From Frankiales bacterium (lineage in GTDB: Bacteria; Actinomycetota; Actinomycetes; Mycobacteriales; SCTD01), in the NCBI GenBank assembly GCA_025465465.1, contig JAODND010000065.1, positions 1 through 42,827 of the forward strand: DNA of 42,827 nt. The letters are read 5' to 3'. A program made the translations under genes and the position numbers. The notes below the pieces were generated by a model that was given only the letters and a program-made list of their open reading frames with translations, was not told the DNA's origin and searched no databases. Shown here piece by piece: positions 17,215-24,822 of the stretch (its first letter is position 1; each line of letters starts with the position of its first letter).

Positions 17215-17249
17215 AGGACTCGTGTCGCACGACGTCCCTAGGGTCGTGC
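17215..17249 (+). promoter_or_regulatory. Candidate parE promoter with overlapping dyad
   Basis: TAGGGT (17239-17244) resembles an actinobacterial -10 box; AGGACT (17215-17220) is a weak -35 at 18-nt spacing. A 7-bp inverted repeat, GCACGAC (17227-17233) and GTCGTGC (17243-17249), straddles the -10, so a bound protein would block it. A transcript would start near 17251, about 34 nt before the GTG. Confidence 0.35.
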
Positions 17250-17284
17250 ATGGGATGATGAGACACCCACCCGCAAGGAGAAGT

Positions 17285-19360
17285 GTGACCAGCAGCGCCC
17301 AGGCCGGAGCCGCCTCGCCGAGGCCCATCGGGGGTTCCTACAGCGCGAAGGACCTCCAGCACCTCGAGGGGCTCGAGGCGGTCCGCAAGCGGCCTGGCAT
17401 GTACATCGGCAGCACCGACTCCAAGGGCCTCACGCACCTGGCCTTCGAGATCATCGACAACGCCGTCGACGAGGCGCTGGCGGGCTACTGCCACCACGTC
17501 GAGGTCGTCCTGCACGACGACGGCTCGCTCGAGGTGCACGACGACGGCCGCGGCATCCCCGTCGACATCAACCCGAAGACCGGACTGACGGGCGTCGAGC
17601 TGGTGCTGACCAAGCTGCACGCCGGCGGCAAGTTCGGCGGTGGGGGCTACAAGACCTCCGGTGGTCTGCACGGGGTCGGCGCCTCGGTCGTCAACGCGCT
17701 GTCCGCGCGGATGGACGTCACCGTCCGCTTGTCCGGCCGCATCCACCAGATGAGCTTCCAGCGCGGCGTTCCGGGCGTCTTCGCCGGCGACGACCCTCAG
17801 TCGCGCTTCACCCCCCGCGACGGGATCAGCGTCGCCGGCAAGGCACCCGCCAAGCAGACCGGTACGTCGATCCGCTGGTGGGCCGACAGCGTGCTGTTCT
17901 CCAAGGGCTCAGCCGCCGACGTCACGGCCATCCGGGACCGCCTTCGCCAGACCGCGTTCCTCGTCCCCGGCCTGTCGCTCACGATCCGCGGCGCGGGCCA
18001 CGAGGAGGAGACGTTCCGCTTCGACGGCGGCGTGAAGGACTTCGTCGACCACCTCGCTCAGGACGGCGCCGTCAGCGACACCGTGCAGATCCTCGGCTCG
18101 GGCAACTACAAGGAGACCGTGCCAGTCCTCGACGACCAGGGGCACATGGTGACCCAGACCGTCGAGCGGCACTGCGAGGTCGACATCGCGCTGCGGTGGG
18201 GCACGGGCTACGACACCGTCGTCCAGAGCTTCTGCAACGTCGTCCGCACCGGCCACGGGGGCTCGCACCAGAAGGGTTTCGACCGCGCCCTGACCAAGGC
18301 GCTCAACGAGGCGCTGCGCAGCACGAAGGTGCTCAAGGTCAAAGACGACGACGTCATCACCGACGACGTGATGGAGGGCCTCACCGCTGTCGTCACCGTC
18401 AAGGTCCCGGAGCCGCAGTACCTCGGCCAGACCAAGGACGAGCTCGGCACCCCCGGCGTCTCGCGCATCGTCGCCGACGTCGTCGCCAAGGGCATCAAGA
18501 CCGAGCTGCTCGACAACCGCAAGCGCAAGGCGCAGGCCCGTGTCGTGCTCGACAAGGTGCGCGCCGCCGCGCAGACCCGGCAGGCCGCCAAGGCCTCGAA
18601 GGACGCGGCGCGCCGCAAGACCGCGCTCGAGACGTCGACGCTGCCGGCAAAGCTCGCCGACTGCCGATCGACGGACGTGTCGAGGACGGAGCTGTGGCTG
18701 GTCGAGGGTGACTCGGCCCTCGGCACCGGCAAGCTCGCCCGCAACAGCGAGTTCCAGGCACTGCTCCCGCTGCGCGGCAAGATCCTCAACGTCCAGAAGG
18801 CCGGCGTCGGCGAGATGCTCGCGAACGCCGAGTGCGCCTCGATCATCCAGGTCGTCGGTGCGGGCACCGGCAGGACGTTCGACCTCGAGCAGATGCGCTA
18901 TCACAAGATCGTGCTGATGGCCGACGCCGACGTCGACGGAGCGCACATCAGGTGCCTGCTCATCACCCTGTTCGCCCGCTACATGCGACCGGTCATCGAG
19001 TCCGGGCGGCTGTTCGCCGCCATGCCGCCGCTGCACCGGATCGAGGTGTCGGGCTCGAAGGAGCCGATCTACACCTACACCGAGAAGCAGCTGCACCAGA
19101 CGGTCAAGAAGCTCGAGAACTCCGGCAAACGAGTCAAGCAGCCGATCCAGCGCTACAAGGGCCTCGGCGAGATGGACCCCGACCAGCTGGCCGAGACGAC
19201 CATGCACCCTGCCGGCCGCACCCTGCGCCGCATCAAGCTCGACGACATCGAGCTGGCCGAGCACTCGCTCGAGCTCCTGATGGGCAACGAGGTCGCTCCC
19301 CGCCGCGAGTTCATCATCAACAGCGCCGGCCGGGTCGACCGCGCCGCCATCGACGCCTAA
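17285..19360 (+). CDS. parE: DNA topoisomerase IV subunit B
   Basis: A 691-residue type IIA topoisomerase ATPase subunit. The GHKL ATP site is seen in EIIDNAVDEALAG, DDGRGIPVD and GGLHGVGASVVNALS. The toprim metal site is EGDSALG (E474) and DADVDG (D547, D549, D551). It ends with the conserved QRYKGLGEM and a short tail, without the GyrB insert. EGDSALG instead of EGDSAGG is typical, to my knowledge, of actinobacterial ParE, and separates it from gyrase B. Start GTG 17285 follows AAGGAG by 4 nt; an upstream in-frame ATG is not supported. With ParC it would decatenate sister chromosomes. Confidence 0.93.
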   Translation: MTSSAQAGAASPRPIGGSYSAKDLQHLEGLEAVRKRPGMYIGSTDSKGLTHLAFEIIDNAVDEALAGYCHHVEVVLHDDGSLEVHDDGRGIPVDINPKTGLTGVELVLTKLHAGGKFGGGGYKTSGGLHGVGASVVNALSARMDVTVRLSGRIHQMSFQRGVPGVFAGDDPQSRFTPRDGISVAGKAPAKQTGTSIRWWADSVLFSKGSAADVTAIRDRLRQTAFLVPGLSLTIRGAGHEEETFRFDGGVKDFVDHLAQDGAVSDTVQILGSGNYKETVPVLDDQGHMVTQTVERHCEVDIALRWGTGYDTVVQSFCNVVRTGHGGSHQKGFDRALTKALNEALRSTKVLKVKDDDVITDDVMEGLTAVVTVKVPEPQYLGQTKDELGTPGVSRIVADVVAKGIKTELLDNRKRKAQARVVLDKVRAAAQTRQAAKASKDAARRKTALETSTLPAKLADCRSTDVSRTELWLVEGDSALGTGKLARNSEFQALLPLRGKILNVQKAGVGEMLANAECASIIQVVGAGTGRTFDLEQMRYHKIVLMADADVDGAHIRCLLITLFARYMRPVIESGRLFAAMPPLHRIEVSGSKEPIYTYTEKQLHQTVKKLENSGKRVKQPIQRYKGLGEMDPDQLAETTMHPAGRTLRRIKLDDIELAEHSLELLMGNEVAPRREFIINSAGRVDRAAIDA

Positions 19361-19383
19361 CCGCTTTAGAGGAATGCCACCCC

Positions 19384-21879
19384 GTGCCGCCACGTAAGCG
19401 CCAGTCCCGCACCGACATCCCGCCCTTCGAGGGCGAGGGCACGATCATCGACACCAGCGTCGTCGACGAGATCGAGTCGTCCTACCTCGAGTACTCCTAC
19501 TCCGTCATCTACAGCCGGGCCCTGCCCGACGCCCGCGACGGCCTGAAGCCAGTGCACCGCCGGATCCTCTACTCGATGTACGACGCCGGCCTGCGTCCCG
19601 ACCGCGGCCACGTGAAGTCGGCCCGGGTCGTCGGAGACACGATGGGGCGCTTCCACCCGCACGGCGACACCGCCATCTACGACGCTCTCGTGCGACTCGC
19701 GCAGCCGTTCTCCCTGCGCGTGCCGTTGGTCGACGGCCACGGCAACTTCGGGTCTCCCGACGACTCGCCAGCTGCCCAGCGATACACGGAATGCCGGCTC
19801 GAGCAGGCCGCCATGGCCCTCGTCACGGGCCTCGATGAGGAGACCGTCGACTTCGAGCCCAACTACGACGGGTCGGAGCAGCAGCCGTCGGTGCTGCCTG
19901 CCGCGTTCCCCAACCTGCTCGTCAACGGCACCGCCGGCATCGCCGTCGGCATGGCGACGAACATGATCCCGCACAACCTCGTCGAGGTCGTCGACGCGGC
20001 GCGGCACCTGCTCGAGAACCCCGACGCCGACCTCGACGAACTGATGCGGCACGTACCCGGACCGGACCTCCCCACCGGCGGCCAGCTGCTCGGCATGGAC
20101 GAGGTGCGGCAGGCCTACGAGACCGGCCGCGGCGTGGTCCGGATGCGCGCGACCGCGGAGGTCGGCCCGTTGCCCCGCGGCAAGTCGGTCATCACCGTGA
20201 CGGAGCTGCCCTATGGCGTCGGCACCGAGCGCGTCATCGCCAAGGTGAAGGAGCTCGTCAACGGCAAGCGGCTGCAAGGCATCGCGGACGTCAAGGACCT
20301 CACCGACCGGGCGCTCGGCACCCAGCTGGTCTTCGAGATCAAGGCCGGCTTCAACCCGCAGGCGGTGCTCGGCGAGCTCTACCGGCTGACGCCGCTCGAG
20401 GAGTCCTTCGGCATCAACAACCTCGCGCTGGTCGACGGGCAGCCGGTGACCCTGGGCCTGAAGAAGCTGCTCGAGGTCTTCCTCGACCACCGGCGCGACG
20501 TGGTCACGCGTCGCAGCAGGTACCGGCTGCGCAAGGCCGAGGAACGCGCGCACCTCGTCGAGGGCCTGCTGCTTGCGCTGGCCAACATCGACGAGGTCGT
20601 CCGGATCATCCGCAGCAGCCCGGACGTGGCCACCGCCCGCACCAGCCTCATCGACCGCTTCGGCTTCTCCGACGTGCAGGCCGGCTATGTGCTCGACATG
20701 CAGCTGCGCCGGCTCGTGGCACTGGAGGTCGAGAAGCTCGAGCAGGAGCTCGCCGAGCTGCAGGCGACCATTGCCGCGCTCCTGGAGATCCTCAACGACC
20801 GCGAGGTCCTCACGCGCCTCATCGGCGACGAGCTGGCCGAGGTGGCCGAGGAGCACGGCACACCCCGTCGTACCGTGCTCGTCGGGGGTGACCTCAAGGC
20901 CCTGGTGACCCGCAAGGCCAGCGACGTCGAGGTCGCCGACGCACCGTGCGACGTGCTGATGTCGACCACCGGACTGCTGGCTCGCACGCCGATCCACGAG
21001 GGCGAGCAGCAGGTCGGCGGGCGCCGGCACCGGCACGACGCGATCGTCGCGACAGCACGCACCACGACGCGCGGCGTCGTCGGGATGCTCACGAGCGCAG
21101 GCAAGTTCGTCAAGGTCGAGGTGCTCAACATCCCGGAGGTGCCGGCCGTCACGACCGGCGCGATCTCCTTGCGCGGCGGGGCTTCCGCGTCGGAGTTCGT
21201 GCCGCTCGACCGCAACGAGCGGGTCGTCGGCATCGCGACCATCCGCGAGGACGGCCCAGGTCTCGCCATCGCCACGAAGCAGGGGGTGGTGAAGCGCGTC
21301 GCCGCCGAGGCGTGGCCGGTCCGCTCCGACACCGTTGACGTCATCAGCCTCAAGGCGGGCGACGAGGTGATCGCCGCCGTCGAGCTGCTCACGGGTGAGG
21401 AGGAGCTCGTCTTCTTCGCCAGCTCAGGCGATCTGCTCCGCTTCCCCGCCGAGGCGGTGCGGCCGCAGGGCCGCAGCGCCAGTGGCATGGCCGGCATGAA
21501 GCTCGACGCGGGGGCGTTCCTCGTCGGGTTCAGCGCCGTGCCACTGGCCGGCGGCGAGACGCTCTTCGAGGAGCCGCTCGTCGTGACGGCGGGCGGCCTC
21601 CCTCCCGAGGGTCGCGGCAAGGGCGTCGGCATCGCGTCGTCGGTGAAGGTGACGCCGCTGAGCGAGTACCCCCGCAAGGGCCGCGCCACGGGTGGCGTCC
21701 GCTGCCAGCGGCTGCTGTCCGGTGAGGCGCTGCTGGTGCTGGGCTGGGCGGGTGCCAACCCGTGGGCGGCCGCGGCCAACGGCGACCCACTCGAGCTGCC
21801 GCCGGCCACCGGCAAACGCGACGGCTCGGGCTCCCCCGCCGACAAGCCGATCGCCGCTGTCGGACAGCCGCACACCTGA
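19384..21879 (+). CDS. parC: DNA topoisomerase IV subunit A
   Basis: An 831-residue cleavage subunit. The catalytic tyrosine is Y134 in AAQRYTE. The quinolone region reads ARVVGDTMGRFHPHGD then TAIYDA, with Thr (T96) at the position of E. coli GyrA Ser83 and Asp (D100) at Asp87. DGHGNFGS in place of DGQG is more like ParC than GyrA. A coiled coil (VEKLEQELAELQATIAALLEIL) precedes a six-bladed C-terminal domain, with blade repeats such as LLARTPIHEGEQQ and VVKRVAAEAWP. Start GTG 19384 has AGAGG about 11 nt upstream. An out-of-frame ATG at 19374 would stop after 7 codons. The gap to parE is 23 nt, so the two are cotranscribed. Confidence 0.93.
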   Translation: MPPRKRQSRTDIPPFEGEGTIIDTSVVDEIESSYLEYSYSVIYSRALPDARDGLKPVHRRILYSMYDAGLRPDRGHVKSARVVGDTMGRFHPHGDTAIYDALVRLAQPFSLRVPLVDGHGNFGSPDDSPAAQRYTECRLEQAAMALVTGLDEETVDFEPNYDGSEQQPSVLPAAFPNLLVNGTAGIAVGMATNMIPHNLVEVVDAARHLLENPDADLDELMRHVPGPDLPTGGQLLGMDEVRQAYETGRGVVRMRATAEVGPLPRGKSVITVTELPYGVGTERVIAKVKELVNGKRLQGIADVKDLTDRALGTQLVFEIKAGFNPQAVLGELYRLTPLEESFGINNLALVDGQPVTLGLKKLLEVFLDHRRDVVTRRSRYRLRKAEERAHLVEGLLLALANIDEVVRIIRSSPDVATARTSLIDRFGFSDVQAGYVLDMQLRRLVALEVEKLEQELAELQATIAALLEILNDREVLTRLIGDELAEVAEEHGTPRRTVLVGGDLKALVTRKASDVEVADAPCDVLMSTTGLLARTPIHEGEQQVGGRRHRHDAIVATARTTTRGVVGMLTSAGKFVKVEVLNIPEVPAVTTGAISLRGGASASEFVPLDRNERVVGIATIREDGPGLAIATKQGVVKRVAAEAWPVRSDTVDVISLKAGDEVIAAVELLTGEEELVFFASSGDLLRFPAEAVRPQGRSASGMAGMKLDAGAFLVGFSAVPLAGGETLFEEPLVVTAGGLPPEGRGKGVGIASSVKVTPLSEYPRKGRATGGVRCQRLLSGEALLVLGWAGANPWAAAANGDPLELPPATGKRDGSGSPADKPIAAVGQPHT

Positions 21880-21880
21880 C

Positions 21881-23050
21881 GTGACCCTGCCCGTGCTCGA
21901 CGCTGAGGAGCAGCGGGTCCTCGGCTGCCTGCTCGAGAAGCAGATCACCGTCCCGGACAGCTATCCGTTGTCCCTCAACGGGTTGCGCACTGCCTGCAAC
22001 CAGACGAGCAGCCGGGAGCCCGTCGTCGACTGGGACGAGCCGACCGTCGAGTCCATCGCCCGGCGACTGCGCGAGCGTGACCTCGTCCGAGTCGTGTGGG
22101 CCGACAAGGGCCGGCGCATCCTGAAGTACCACCAGCTGCTCACCGAACTCATCGAGCTGCCGAGCGACCAGCTGGCCCTCGTCACCGTCCTGCTGCTCCG
22201 CGGACCGCAGGCCCCCGGCGAGCTGAGGACGCGCGCCGAGCGCCTCCACGCGTTCCTTGACCGGGAGACCGTCGAGCGCTGCCTGCGCGAGATGGCGTCG
22301 CGCGGGCTCGCCGCCGAGATCCCCCGCCGGGCTGGCGATCGCGACAACCGGTGGACGCACTTACTCGCGGACACCACGCCCCCTCCGGTCCACGTCATCG
22401 AGGTCTTGGCACCGGACGAGCGGGACACCGAGGTGCTCGCGACCTACGGCGAGGTCGCGGCCGACTACGCCGACGCCCTGGTCGACGAGCTCGGGACGCT
22501 GCCCTTCGAGCGGTGGCTGCTGAGCGAGGTGGCGTCGCAGGCCGACGGCCCGGTGGTCGAGGTCGGCTGCGGGCCTGGGCACGTGACGGCCTTCTTGGCC
22601 GCCCAGGGCGCGGACGCCTCAGGCCTGGACGTATCCCCGGCGATGGTGGACCAGGCGCGACGACGCTTTCCCGAAGGAAGCTACGACGTCGGCGACCTCC
22701 GCCAGCTGATGCGGCCGGTGAACGCGACCGGATGGTCGGCGGTGCTCGCCTGGTACAGCCTGATCCACACTGCCCCGTCGGAGCTCGCGGAGGTCGTCGC
22801 CGGGCTCGCGCGGCCGCTTGCGGCCGGCGGTCGGCTGGTGCTGGCCACGCAGACCGGTGGCGGGACCCGGCGGGTGACCGAGTGGTTCGGCCACGAGGTG
22901 GGCCTGACCTTCTTCCGGCACGACCGAGACGCCGTGCTCGCGGCGGTGCGCGCCGCGGGGCTGACGGACGTCAGGTGGTTTCACCGCGGTCCGATCGCCA
23001 GCCAAGGCGAGACCACCGAGCGGTTGTACGTGCTGGCGTCAGCCGGGTGA
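21881..23050 (+). CDS. YceH (DUF480) winged-helix domain fused to SAM methyltransferase
   Basis: A 389-residue fusion. Residues about 1-165 match YceH/DUF480: LDAEEQRVLGCLLEKQITVPDSYPLSLN, ACNQTSSREPVV, LLRGPQAPGELRTRAERLH, and EIPRRAGDRDNRWTHLL. This fold is two winged-helix modules of unknown function. Residues about 185-389 are a class I methyltransferase, with motif I VVEVGCGPGHVTAFLA, then GLDVSPAMVDQARRR, and LAWYSLIH. Stand-alone YceH proteins are about 210-220 residues. The gene starts with GTG one nucleotide after the parC stop, so it is very likely translated with topoisomerase IV. The 3' end overlaps the convergent SRPBCC gene by 12 nt. Confidence 0.85.
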   Translation: MTLPVLDAEEQRVLGCLLEKQITVPDSYPLSLNGLRTACNQTSSREPVVDWDEPTVESIARRLRERDLVRVVWADKGRRILKYHQLLTELIELPSDQLALVTVLLLRGPQAPGELRTRAERLHAFLDRETVERCLREMASRGLAAEIPRRAGDRDNRWTHLLADTTPPPVHVIEVLAPDERDTEVLATYGEVAADYADALVDELGTLPFERWLLSEVASQADGPVVEVGCGPGHVTAFLAAQGADASGLDVSPAMVDQARRRFPEGSYDVGDLRQLMRPVNATGWSAVLAWYSLIHTAPSELAEVVAGLARPLAAGGRLVLATQTGGGTRRVTEWFGHEVGLTFFRHDRDAVLAAVRAAGLTDVRWFHRGPIASQGETTERLYVLASAG

Positions 23051-23536
23051 GCTCTCGGGCGGTCCCTCCTGCGGACCCAGCTCCGGCTCGAACACCGCGG
23101 TGTAGCGCTCGAACCGTGACTGCCAGCCCTCTTCGGCGACACCGTCGACGAGGCGGTCGAGGCAGACCTCCCAGCCGGCGGCATTGCGGGCGACGTGAGT
23201 GCGCGCCAGCTCCTCGGTCAGGACGAACGTGGTGCCGCCCTCAGTCGGCGTCAGCTCGAACCCGATCGTGTCCTCACCCCAGGTGAACGACAGCCGACGT
23301 GGCGGGTCGCACGCCACCACGACGCCGGGCAGGGCAGGGAAGGCCGGGTCGTCGAAGTGGTGCACCAGCGGCATCCCCGTCTCCCACCGGTCCAGCTCGA
23401 TGCGGGTCGGGAACCACGCCTTCAGCTCGGCGGGGTCGGTGACGGCGCGCCAGACGTCCTCGACCGTACGGGGCAGGAACCGCTCGAACCGCAGGACGGG
23501 GCGGTCGCCGGTCGAGAGCAGGGTCGCTTCACGCAT
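23039..23536 (-). CDS. SRPBCC/AHSA1-domain protein
   Basis: A 165-residue START-like protein of the Aha1/CalC type. Characteristic segments are LRFERFLPRTVEDVWRAVTDPAELKAWFPTR, LSFTWGEDTIGFELTPTEGGTTFVLTEEL and WEVCLDRLVDG. The fold makes a hydrophobic pocket and often binds a lipophilic ligand; the ligand is unknown. Start ATG 23536 is preceded by AGGAG at 6 nt spacing. The gene overlaps the ArsR gene by 8 nt. This ArsR + SRPBCC pairing is widespread, and the partner is likely a ligand-binding effector under the regulator's control. Confidence 0.88.
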   Translation of the reverse strand: MREATLLSTGDRPVLRFERFLPRTVEDVWRAVTDPAELKAWFPTRIELDRWETGMPLVHHFDDPAFPALPGVVVACDPPRRLSFTWGEDTIGFELTPTEGGTTFVLTEELARTHVARNAAGWEVCLDRLVDGVAEEGWQSRFERYTAVFEPELGPQEGPPESSPG

Positions 23537-23843
23537 CGGGTACTCCTGGTGTGAGGTGTCCCTCGAGCTTGTCGAGGCTGATCCGCCACATCTGGCGGTA
23601 GGGCTCGAGCCACGCGTCGAGCTCGAGCAAGGGCTCCGGTCGCAGCCGGTACAGCCGGCGCTGGCCCTCCGGCCGTACGTCGACCAGGCCGGCCTCGCGA
23701 AGCACCCGCAGGTGCTTCGAGACGGCCGGCTGGCTTGCGCCGAGCACGTCGACCAGCACCCCGACGGGCTGCTCGCCCTGCCGGAGGGCGTCGAGGATCT
23801 GGCGGCGGTGTGGCTCGGCAAGAACCTCGAGGACGGCGGGCAC
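23529..23843 (-). CDS. ArsR-family winged-helix repressor
   Basis: A 104-residue ArsR/SmtB-type regulator: VLAEPHRRQILDALRQGEQPVGVLVDVLGASQPAVSKHLRVLREAGLVDVRPEGQRRLYRL. The recognition helix is SQPAVSKHLRVL. There are no ELCVCDL-type cysteines, so it is not a classic metal sensor. It belongs to the subgroup linked with SRPBCC partners. GTG 23843 coincides with the expected start of transcription from the promoter at 23850-23879, so the mRNA may be leaderless. It is divergent from the SDR gene, and a shared operator lies between. Confidence 0.9.
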   Translation of the reverse strand: MPAVLEVLAEPHRRQILDALRQGEQPVGVLVDVLGASQPAVSKHLRVLREAGLVDVRPEGQRRLYRLRPEPLLELDAWLEPYRQMWRISLDKLEGHLTPGVPDA

Positions 23844-23849
23844 CCAGGA

Positions 23850-23887
23850 AATATGCCCTGAGCGTTATATGTGTGTCAAGGCATATT
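23850..23887 (-). promoter_or_regulatory. arsR promoter flanked by inverted repeat (candidate operator)
   Basis: On the reverse strand TTGACA (23879-23874) is a perfect -35; a -10 such as CATATT or GCATAT follows at 17-18 nt (about 23856-23850). The inverted repeat AATATGCC (23850-23857) / GGCATATT (23880-23887) brackets this promoter exactly. A start near 23843 would fall on the arsR GTG. This local A/T-rich stretch stands out in the GC-rich setting. Autoregulation, and control of the divergent SDR gene, is the natural inference. Confidence 0.6.
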
Positions 23888-23933
23888 CAGAGCGGCCTGG
23901 CTCACAGCCGCCGGGCAGGGCAGGCTGGGCGGC

Positions 23934-24668
23934 ATGGGACTCCTCGACGACAAGGTCGTGCTCGTTACAGGCGCCAGCTCCGGCATCGGCGAGGCGACCG
24001 CCCTCGCGTTCGCTGCGGAAGGCGCTCGCGTCGCGCTTGCCGCCCGCCGGACCGACCGCATCAACGCGCTCGCCGACAAGCTCGGCGGCGACACCATCGC
24101 GGTCGAGCTCGACGTCACTGACGAGACGCAGTGCCACAACGCGGTCGTGGCCACGGTGGAGGCGTTCGGCCGGCTCGACATCGTCGTCAACAACGCCGGC
24201 CTCATGCTGCTCGGCAAGATCGAGGGCGCCGACACCGAGGACTGGCGCCGGATGATCAACACCAACGTCCTCGGGCTGATGTACATGAGCCACGCCGCCC
24301 TGCCCCACCTGCTCGAGACCAAGGGGTCGCTGGTCCAGGTCAGCAGTGTCGCCGGCCGCGTGGCGCGGCTGGGCTCCGGCGCCTACAACGCGAGCAAGTG
24401 GGCGGTGAACGCCTTCTCCGAGTCGCTTCGCCAGGAGGTCACGGCGCGCGGCGTCCGGGTCGTGCTCATCGAGCCCGGCATGGTCGCGACCGAGCTGGGC
24501 GACCACATCACCGACGCCGCCGCGAAGGAGGGCCTGCGCAAGCGCGCCGAGCAGATGACGCCGATGCAGGCCGACGACATCGCCCGTGCGGTGCTCTACG
24601 CCGTGACGCAGCCCCCGCACGTGGCCGTCAACGAGATCCTCATCCGCCCGACCGACCAGGAGCAGTAA
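23934..24668 (+). CDS. Short-chain dehydrogenase/reductase (SDR)
   Basis: A 244-residue classical SDR. The cofactor motif is TGASSGIGEA (about residues 12-21), followed by NNAG, and the catalytic Ser-Tyr-Lys is in QVSSVAGR and YNASKWAV. The residues after beta-2 (AARRTDR) favour NADPH, since Arg follows the second strand. The sequence resembles clavulanate-dehydrogenase/YdfG-like oxidoreductases that reduce small carbonyls or beta-hydroxy acids; substrate unknown. Start ATG 23934 begins the conserved MGLLDDKVVLVTG. It is divergent from arsR and may share its operator. Confidence 0.9.
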   Translation: MGLLDDKVVLVTGASSGIGEATALAFAAEGARVALAARRTDRINALADKLGGDTIAVELDVTDETQCHNAVVATVEAFGRLDIVVNNAGLMLLGKIEGADTEDWRRMINTNVLGLMYMSHAALPHLLETKGSLVQVSSVAGRVARLGSGAYNASKWAVNAFSESLRQEVTARGVRVVLIEPGMVATELGDHITDAAAKEGLRKRAEQMTPMQADDIARAVLYAVTQPPHVAVNEILIRPTDQEQ

Positions 24669-24747
24669 CTCTTTGCGGTCTCCTGGTCACCCGGCGCCGT
24701 TCTTTGCGTCCGATCGGGGGAACTTCGCACAATCTCCTGTCAACCCG

Positions 24748-24777
24748 CTGACATCGCCAGGACGTCGTGCGTAGGTT
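24748..24777 (+). promoter_or_regulatory. Candidate promoter for the secreted beta-propeller gene
   Basis: CTGACA (24748-24753) and TAGGTT (24772-24777), with 18-nt spacing, resemble actinobacterial -35/-10 boxes. A start near 24784 would give a leader of about 40 nt ending in the GGAGG at 24814-24818. The same gap holds two TCTTTGCG copies (about 24670 and 24701). Confidence 0.4.
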
Positions 24778-24822
24778 CGCATATCCCCCCGCCCCTCCCA
24801 GCAACACTGCACCGGAGGCTTG

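Noticed and set aside
17222..17284. ATG-extended N-terminus for parE
   Set aside because: It would cover the candidate -10 and Shine-Dalgarno, and the extra residues are unlike ParE. GTG 17285 follows AAGGAG.
17909..19393. A 494-codon minus-strand frame opposite parE
   Set aside because: Antisense to the toprim and ATPase regions of parE, with no recognisable features.
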